A DNA stretch of 64,000 nt, from positions 1 through 64,000 of the forward strand of contig CAZAEK010000009.1 of NCBI GenBank assembly GCA_964484125.1, read 5' to 3'. The notes under the pieces were generated by a model. That model had not been told where the DNA came from. It did not search any database and saw nothing but the letters and a program-made list of their open reading frames with translations. The translations under genes were made by a program, and so were the position numbers. Origin of the DNA: DSSM01 sp964484125 (GTDB lineage Bacteria > Bacteroidota > Ignavibacteria > Tepidaquicellales > Tepidaquicellaceae). The stretch's first letter is position 1, and each line of letters opens with the position of its first letter. Below, piece after piece: positions 60,279 through 64,000 of the stretch.

Positions 60279-60842
60279 CTAATTCATACTCGGGTCATCG
60301 GGCACAGCTCTTAAAAATGCGAACTCCTGTCCTAATGCTCTGATTGATTTATCCCAAATTAAATTTCTGTCAGTCTCAAACAAATCCTGTTCATTCAAAT
60401 TTGATACAAGCCAGGAATCCCTTTCTATTTCTTCATTAAGCTGATTAGGGCTCCATCCCGAATACCCAAGAAAAAATCTCACATCTGCAGGAGATAATTT
60501 TCCGCTGTAAATAGCATCTTTAATTGATTCGAAATTTCCTCCCCAGAAAATTCCTTTTATTATTTCGTATCCGCCATCTATCAGCGAAGGAACTCTGTGA
60601 ATAACGTTTACAAGTTCAGGTTGGACAGGACCTCCAAGCATGATGTAAGAATCGAAATCAGGAAAGTCTTCGAGAATTTCATTTACTTTAAATTTTGTAG
60701 GGCTATTAAAAATAAAACCAATCGAGCCATTATTATCGTGCTCGCATAGGCATATTACTGATTTCCTGAAAATATCTGTTAATGCAGGGGCAGAGATAAG
60801 AATTGTACCCTTTGCCGGTTTAGTTCTTGTTCTTAAGTTCAT
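60279..60842 (-). CDS. yqgE: YqgE/AlgH family protein
   Basis: This 187-residue protein belongs to the UPF0301 (YqgE/AlgH) family. Landmarks are KGTILISAPALTDIFRKSVI near the start, GSIGFIFNSPT, MLGGPVQPELVNVIHR and the C-terminal RFFLGYSGWSPNQLNEEIER (about 125-144) followed by a WLVS segment. The molecular function of the family is not established; AlgH was named for alginate regulation in Pseudomonas, which does not imply the same role here. The gene is alone, divergent from ogt across 151 AT-rich bases, with its own terminator. A CCTCCTTT (minus-strand AAAGGAGG) lies just before its start codon, a good Shine-Dalgarno sequence. Confidence 0.93.
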   Translation of the reverse strand: MNLRTRTKPAKGTILISAPALTDIFRKSVICLCEHDNNGSIGFIFNSPTKFKVNEILEDFPDFDSYIMLGGPVQPELVNVIHRVPSLIDGGYEIIKGIFWGGNFESIKDAIYSGKLSPADVRFFLGYSGWSPNQLNEEIERDSWLVSNLNEQDLFETDRNLIWDKSIRALGQEFAFLRAVPDDPSMN

Positions 60843-60993
60843 AATTTCTTTCCTCCTTTAATAATTCGTGTAGCGACTCATTAATAATTACATATAAATT
60901 ACTAAAAAAATTTCAAAAAATCATAATTATTTCTGCAATTAATTAATTTTTATTTTTTTAATAAATAATTATTTTGTAAAAAATAAAAGAACT

Positions 60994-61467
60994 ATGGAAT
61001 ATGTAACTTATTTCAACTCTCCAATAGGAGAAATCGAAATCAAATCTGATGAGAAATTTATTACATCTCTTGATTTTGTTTTTAAATCAAACGAAAAACT
61101 TCCGGAAAAATTAAATCCTGTCCTGAAGCAATGTAAAAAAGAACTTGATTTATATTTTCAGGGAAAGCTTAAAACATTTACTGTAAGAGTAAAGCCAGAA
61201 GGAACAGAATTCCAAAAATCCGTGTGGAAAGCAATCAAAACAGTAAAATACGGTAAAACCATGACCTATAGGGAAATCGCAAAAAAAACAGGAAGTCCTG
61301 ACTCTGTCAGGGCAGCAGGAACGGCTTGCGGAAAGAACCCTGTCGCAATAATAATACCCTGTCACAGAATTATTGGAAGTAACGGAAAATTAACTGGTTA
61401 TTCAGGTGGAATCTGGCGTAAGGAGTTTTTGCTAAAACTTGAAAAAAATGAACCTTTTCGGGATTAA
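60994..61467 (+). CDS. ogt: Methylated-DNA--protein-cysteine S-methyltransferase
   Basis: This suicide enzyme moves the methyl group from O6-methylguanine in DNA to its own cysteine. The 157-residue product has the active site IIIPCHRIIGSNG with C123, the RAAGTACGKNP helix and the DNA-binding GTEFQKSVWKAIKTVKYGKT region. It lacks the Ada N-terminal regulatory domains, so it is an Ogt-type stand-alone enzyme. It starts after an AT-rich gap shared with yqgE. The next gene begins 35 bases downstream with its own Shine-Dalgarno sequence (AAAGGAG). Confidence 0.96.
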   Translation: MEYVTYFNSPIGEIEIKSDEKFITSLDFVFKSNEKLPEKLNPVLKQCKKELDLYFQGKLKTFTVRVKPEGTEFQKSVWKAIKTVKYGKTMTYREIAKKTGSPDSVRAAGTACGKNPVAIIIPCHRIIGSNGKLTGYSGGIWRKEFLLKLEKNEPFRD

Positions 61468-61502
61468 AAGCATTTAATCTAAAGAAAGGAGACTAAAAAA
61501 AT

Positions 61503-62084
61503 ATGTCTAAAATAAAATTATTTTTTCTTGTAATTTTTGCAACTCTGATTTCTTCAAATATATTCGCAAAAAAACCGGGTGATAAAGTTGATGACTTCAC
61601 AATCAACAATTATGACGGAATTACCTATACACTGTCAGAAGAATTAAAAAATAACAATGCAGTTGTAATTATGTTCTGGTCAACAGAATGCCCTTATGTA
61701 CAGCCATATACAGACAGAATTAACACACTTGTAAATGAATTTGTTCAAAAGGGAATAGTATTCTGGGGAATGAACTCAAACGTTGCTGAAGATGTAAATA
61801 AAATTATATCACATAAGAATGAAAAAGGGTATCAGTTTGTGATGCTTAAAGATTATGATAATGTAGTAGCGGATTTATTCGAAGCAGTCAGAACACCTGA
61901 AGTATTTGTAATAGGGAAGGATATGACTATATTATATCACGGCAGGATTGATGACAATAAAGATGCATCGCAGGTAACAACAAGCGACTTAAGAAATGCC
62001 CTGACTGAATTAACAGAAGGAAAAGAGATTACAGTAAAATCTGCACAACAATTTGGTTGTACAATAAAAAGAAAGGAAAAATAA
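61503..62084 (+). CDS. Exported thioredoxin-fold (redoxin/AhpC-TSA) protein
   Basis: This 193-residue protein has a signal peptide (residues 1-22, ending SSNIFA) and a redoxin domain. The expected CxxC site is replaced by a single cysteine, C63 in WSTECPYVQPY, and a second cysteine, C186, is near the end (FGCTIK). That pair of motifs is common in a family of periplasmic peroxiredoxin-like proteins. It is followed three bases later by a TlpA-like thioredoxin, and the two probably act together in periplasmic redox control. GAAAGGAG before the ATG is a strong ribosome-binding site. Confidence 0.85.
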   Translation: MSKIKLFFLVIFATLISSNIFAKKPGDKVDDFTINNYDGITYTLSEELKNNNAVVIMFWSTECPYVQPYTDRINTLVNEFVQKGIVFWGMNSNVAEDVNKIISHKNEKGYQFVMLKDYDNVVADLFEAVRTPEVFVIGKDMTILYHGRIDDNKDASQVTTSDLRNALTELTEGKEITVKSAQQFGCTIKRKEK

Positions 62085-62087
62085 ACT

Positions 62088-62576
62088 GTGTTTAAAAAAT
62101 TTTTTATAATAGCACTCTTTGCATTTGCTGCGAATTCGCTATCAGCTCAGGACGTAGAAAAACTTAAATCCATTGAAGATTATAACAAATTAATTTCATC
62201 ATACAAAGGTAAAGTGCTTATGGTAAATTTCTGGGCAACGTGGTGCAGTCCATGCAGAAAAGAATTTCCAGACCTGATAAAACTATATAATACATACAAA
62301 GAAAAAGATTTTAAATTAATTTTTATATCCTTTGATGAAGAATCCGAACTTACTGATGAAGTAATTCCATTTCTGAAAAAAAACGGTGTTGATTTTAAAT
62401 CATATTTAGCAACTATGAACAATCCGGAAAATTTAATCTTATCTTTTGACCCGAACTGGGAAATGGGAATACCGACTACATACTTATTAGATAAAGAAGG
62501 TGAAAGGAAATGGAAAGCACTTGGAAGCAGAAAATATGAAGAATTTGAGGCGGAAATTCAGAAGCTAATAAACTAA
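62088..62576 (+). CDS. TlpA-like periplasmic thioredoxin
   Basis: This 162-residue exported protein has a signal peptide (residues 1-20, ending SLSAQ) and a thioredoxin fold with active site WATWCSPCRKEFP (C53, C56) and cis-proline segment MGIPTTYLLD. Such TlpA/ResA-like proteins reduce disulfides in the periplasm, for example in cytochrome c maturation; the specific target here is unknown. The start codon is GTG at 62088, three bases after the stop of the redoxin-like gene, so the pair is co-translated. It ends 43 bases before tRNA-Pro. Confidence 0.92.
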   Translation: MFKKFFIIALFAFAANSLSAQDVEKLKSIEDYNKLISSYKGKVLMVNFWATWCSPCRKEFPDLIKLYNTYKEKDFKLIFISFDEESELTDEVIPFLKKNGVDFKSYLATMNNPENLILSFDPNWEMGIPTTYLLDKEGERKWKALGSRKYEEFEAEIQKLIN

Positions 62577-62619
62577 TGCATTGAAAATATAATAAATTAT
62601 CAATAATTTTAGACCAGTT

Positions 62620-62693
62620 CGGGGTGTGGCGCAGTTGGCTAGCGCACCTGAATGGGGTTCAGGGGGTCGGAAGTTCGAGTCTTCTCACCCCGA
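62620..62693 (+). tRNA. tRNA-Pro (anticodon GGG)
   Basis: This is a complete 74-base cloverleaf. CGGGGTG (62620-62626) pairs with CACCCCG (62686-62692). The anticodon stem CCTGA/TCAGG holds the loop ATGGGGT, giving anticodon GGG for CCC and CCU proline codons. The T loop is TTCGAGT and the discriminator A62693. CCA is not encoded. It stands alone and is followed directly by a terminator. Confidence 0.95.
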
Positions 62694-62700
62694 CGAGCTT

Positions 62701-62738
62701 AAAGAGCCGGAGACAGAAAATGTTTTCGGCTCTTTTTA
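62701..62738 (+). terminator. Intrinsic terminator of tRNA-Pro
   Basis: AAAGAGCCG (62701-62709) pairs with CGGCTCTTT (62727-62735) with a 17-base loop that can fold further, and TTTTT follows within the stem end (62733-62737). It lies 7 bases after the mature 3' end of tRNA-Pro. Confidence 0.88.
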
Positions 62739-62784
62739 TTAAAAAAAAGAGTGGTGAGAAAAAATTTTAAAAAACTATATAAAA

Positions 62785-62952
62785 ATGGAAATGCAAGAGG
62801 ATAACAAATATATATTTTGGGTTTAAGTTGAAGAAGATAACAATAAAATTTACAGGATTGTTACATTAGATGATAAACTAACTATTTACTCAAGACTTCC
62901 TTTCTTTTATTTCTTTAATAATGTATTTTGCAGAAAATCAAATCTGCATTAT
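62785..62952 (+). other. Interrupted reading frame upstream of the asparaginase, possible gene remnant
   Basis: An ATG at 62785 opens a frame of 13 codons (MEMQEDNKYIFWV) ended by TAA at 62824. The same frame then stays open for 42 more codons (VEEDNNKIYRIVTLDDKLTI onward) and runs in frame into the asparaginase ATG at 62953. The first part reads like real protein sequence, so this may be a short decayed gene; it may equally be chance in AT-rich leader DNA that also carries the asparaginase promoter. Confidence 0.2.
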
Positions 62953-63924
62953 ATGACCTCAAGACGCGACTTCTTAAAAAAATCCACATTAGCAGTTTCA
63001 ATCCTCCCTTTTTTAAAGCCTTCAAAAACATTTTCCGGAGATTTCACAAAAACAGTAAAACCAATCGTAATTTCAACTTGGCATTTTGGTGTCCCAGCCA
63101 ATGATGAAGCCTGGCAAGTTTTATCTGAAGGGGGCAGAGCTTTAGATGCTGTGGAAGCAGGGGTTCAGATTCCCGAAGGAGATCCAAAAGTAAACTCAGT
63201 TGGTTATGGAGGGCTTCCAGACAGGGAAGGCAGGGTAACACTTGATTCGTGTATAATGGATGAAAATGCAAACTGCGGTTCAGTTGCATTTCTTGAAGAA
63301 ATTATGCATCCTGTATGTGTGGCAAGAAAAGTAATGGAAAGTACTAACCATATTATGCTTGTCGGCTCAGGAGCACAAAAATTTGCACTTGAGCATGGTT
63401 TCAGAAAAGAAAATCTTCTTACACCTGAATCCAAAAAGGAATGGCTTAAGTGGCTGAGAAATTCAAATTATAAACCTGAACCAAACATATATCACGATAC
63501 AATAGGAATGCTTGCTCTTGACATAAATGGAAATCTATCCGGCGCATGTACAACAAGCGGGCTTCGTTATAAAATGCATGGCCGTGTTGGTGATTCTCCA
63601 ATAATTGGTGCTGGATTATTTGTTGATAATGAAGTAGGTGCGGCAACTGCAACAGGAACAGGCGAGGAAGTAATAAGAGTATCTGGTAGTCATACGGTTG
63701 TAGAATATATGAGGCAGGGATATTCACCAATGGATGCCTGCAGGGAAACTATAAAAAGAGTAAAATCAAAAATGAAGAGTAAGGAATCAGATACACAGGT
63801 TGCATTCCTTGCGTTAAACAAAGAAGGTACTTATGGAGCTTACGCATTAATAAACGGTTTCGAATATGCAGTTTACAGTACGGAAGAGAATAATATTTTA
63901 AAAAAGTCAGATTATTTAAAATAA
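62953..63924 (+). CDS. Tat-exported N4-glycosylasparaginase/isoaspartyl peptidase family hydrolase
   Basis: This 323-residue Ntn-hydrolase is made as a precursor that cleaves itself before the catalytic threonine T183 in YHDTIGMLALD. The substrate-binding segment is HGRVGDSPIIGAGLFVDN, followed by AATATGTGEEVIRV. These match glycosylasparaginase, which cleaves the link between asparagine and N-acetylglucosamine in glycoprotein fragments. The N-terminus is a twin-arginine signal (SRRDFLKK, then a hydrophobic stretch), so the enzyme is predicted to fold in the cytoplasm and act in the periplasm. It would suit degradation of glycoproteins alongside the peptide importer. The start at 62953 sits directly on the Tat motif. 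Confidence 0.92.
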   Translation: MTSRRDFLKKSTLAVSILPFLKPSKTFSGDFTKTVKPIVISTWHFGVPANDEAWQVLSEGGRALDAVEAGVQIPEGDPKVNSVGYGGLPDREGRVTLDSCIMDENANCGSVAFLEEIMHPVCVARKVMESTNHIMLVGSGAQKFALEHGFRKENLLTPESKKEWLKWLRNSNYKPEPNIYHDTIGMLALDINGNLSGACTTSGLRYKMHGRVGDSPIIGAGLFVDNEVGAATATGTGEEVIRVSGSHTVVEYMRQGYSPMDACRETIKRVKSKMKSKESDTQVAFLALNKEGTYGAYALINGFEYAVYSTEENNILKKSDYLK

Positions 63925-63930
63925 TTGATT

Positions 63931-64000
63931 ATGAAAATATTAATTACATTATTTATTATTCTTATTTTATCATCTAACGCAATATCGCAGGTAAATCCGA
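63931..64000 (+). CDS. Exported protein, 5' fragment cut by the window end
   Basis: An ATG at 63931, six bases after the asparaginase stop, opens a frame that runs off the window. The visible 23 residues (MKILITLFIILILSSNAISQ, then VNP) form a typical signal peptide with a cleavage site after SNAIS. The rest, and so the function, is outside the window. The short spacing suggests it is in an operon with the asparaginase. Confidence 0.7.
   Translation, partial: MKILITLFIILILSSNAISQVNP

Overview
The window looks like chromosomal DNA from an AT-rich, probably anaerobic or fermentative member of the Bacteroidota, most likely the Ignavibacteria/Chlorobi side. The support is: a NYPNPFNP-type T9SS C-terminal sorting domain (gene ending at 52794), a TonB-dependent receptor with a carboxypeptidase-regulatory-like N-terminal domain, a TATTTTTG box upstream of mraZ that fits the Bacteroidota -7 consensus TAnnTTTG, and protein sequences of that type. 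The placement is an inference; no 16S gene is present. MurE carries a DNPR motif, so the peptidoglycan is predicted to be the meso-diaminopimelate type.

Layout. 1-12092: three tRNA genes (Gly, Thr, Trp) run into secE-nusG-rplK-rplA-rplJ-rplL-rpoB-rpoC, with a folded leader before rplJ, a hairpin between rplL and rpoB, and a strong terminator after rpoC. 12221-14587: a small membrane protein and, convergent to it, a TPR sensor histidine kinase. 14649-31591: a tightly packed division and cell-wall (dcw) operon, mraZ-rsmH-ftsL-ftsI(PASTA)-murE-murF-mraY-murD-ftsW-murG-orf-murC-ftsQ-ftsA-ftsZ, opening with a promoter and a three-repeat MraZ operator and closing with an intrinsic terminator. 31617: tag (3-methyladenine glycosylase).

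32329-42741 is the most distinctive region. A protein with two copies of an eight-cysteine zinc-ribbon module is followed by NfnA-like and NfnB-like flavoprotein subunits, and the NfnB-like protein carries a third copy of the same module at its N-terminus. Then come NuoE-like and HydB/NuoF-like subunits, a 1230-residue protein joining a [2Fe-2S] domain, a GltD-type flavoprotein, ferredoxin clusters and a molybdopterin-type domain without a visible catalytic Cys/Sec motif, and a rubrerythrin-like protein. Together they suggest a multi-flavin NAD(P)H/ferredoxin electron-transfer (possibly bifurcating) machine whose terminal partner is not in the window.

42777-54275 is mostly on the minus strand: a DUF368/PopT-like lipid carrier transporter, a glycyl radical enzyme closely resembling trans-4-hydroxy-L-proline dehydratase with its activase, a TPR protein, a TonB-dependent receptor, a GT9 glycosyltransferase, a DnaQ-UvrC-type nuclease fusion and a secreted sugar dehydrogenase with a T9SS tag. 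54345-60189: a perfect inverted repeat and a five-gene YejABE/Opp-type peptide ABC importer. 60279-64000: YqgE, Ogt, two exported thioredoxin-fold proteins, tRNA-Pro, a Tat-exported glycosylasparaginase and the start of another exported protein. Peptide import, hydroxyproline dehydration and asparagine-conjugate hydrolysis fit a protein-degrading lifestyle, but that is inference. I saw no CRISPR array, transposase, integrase or phage gene, and no gene-free stretch longer than 300 bases.
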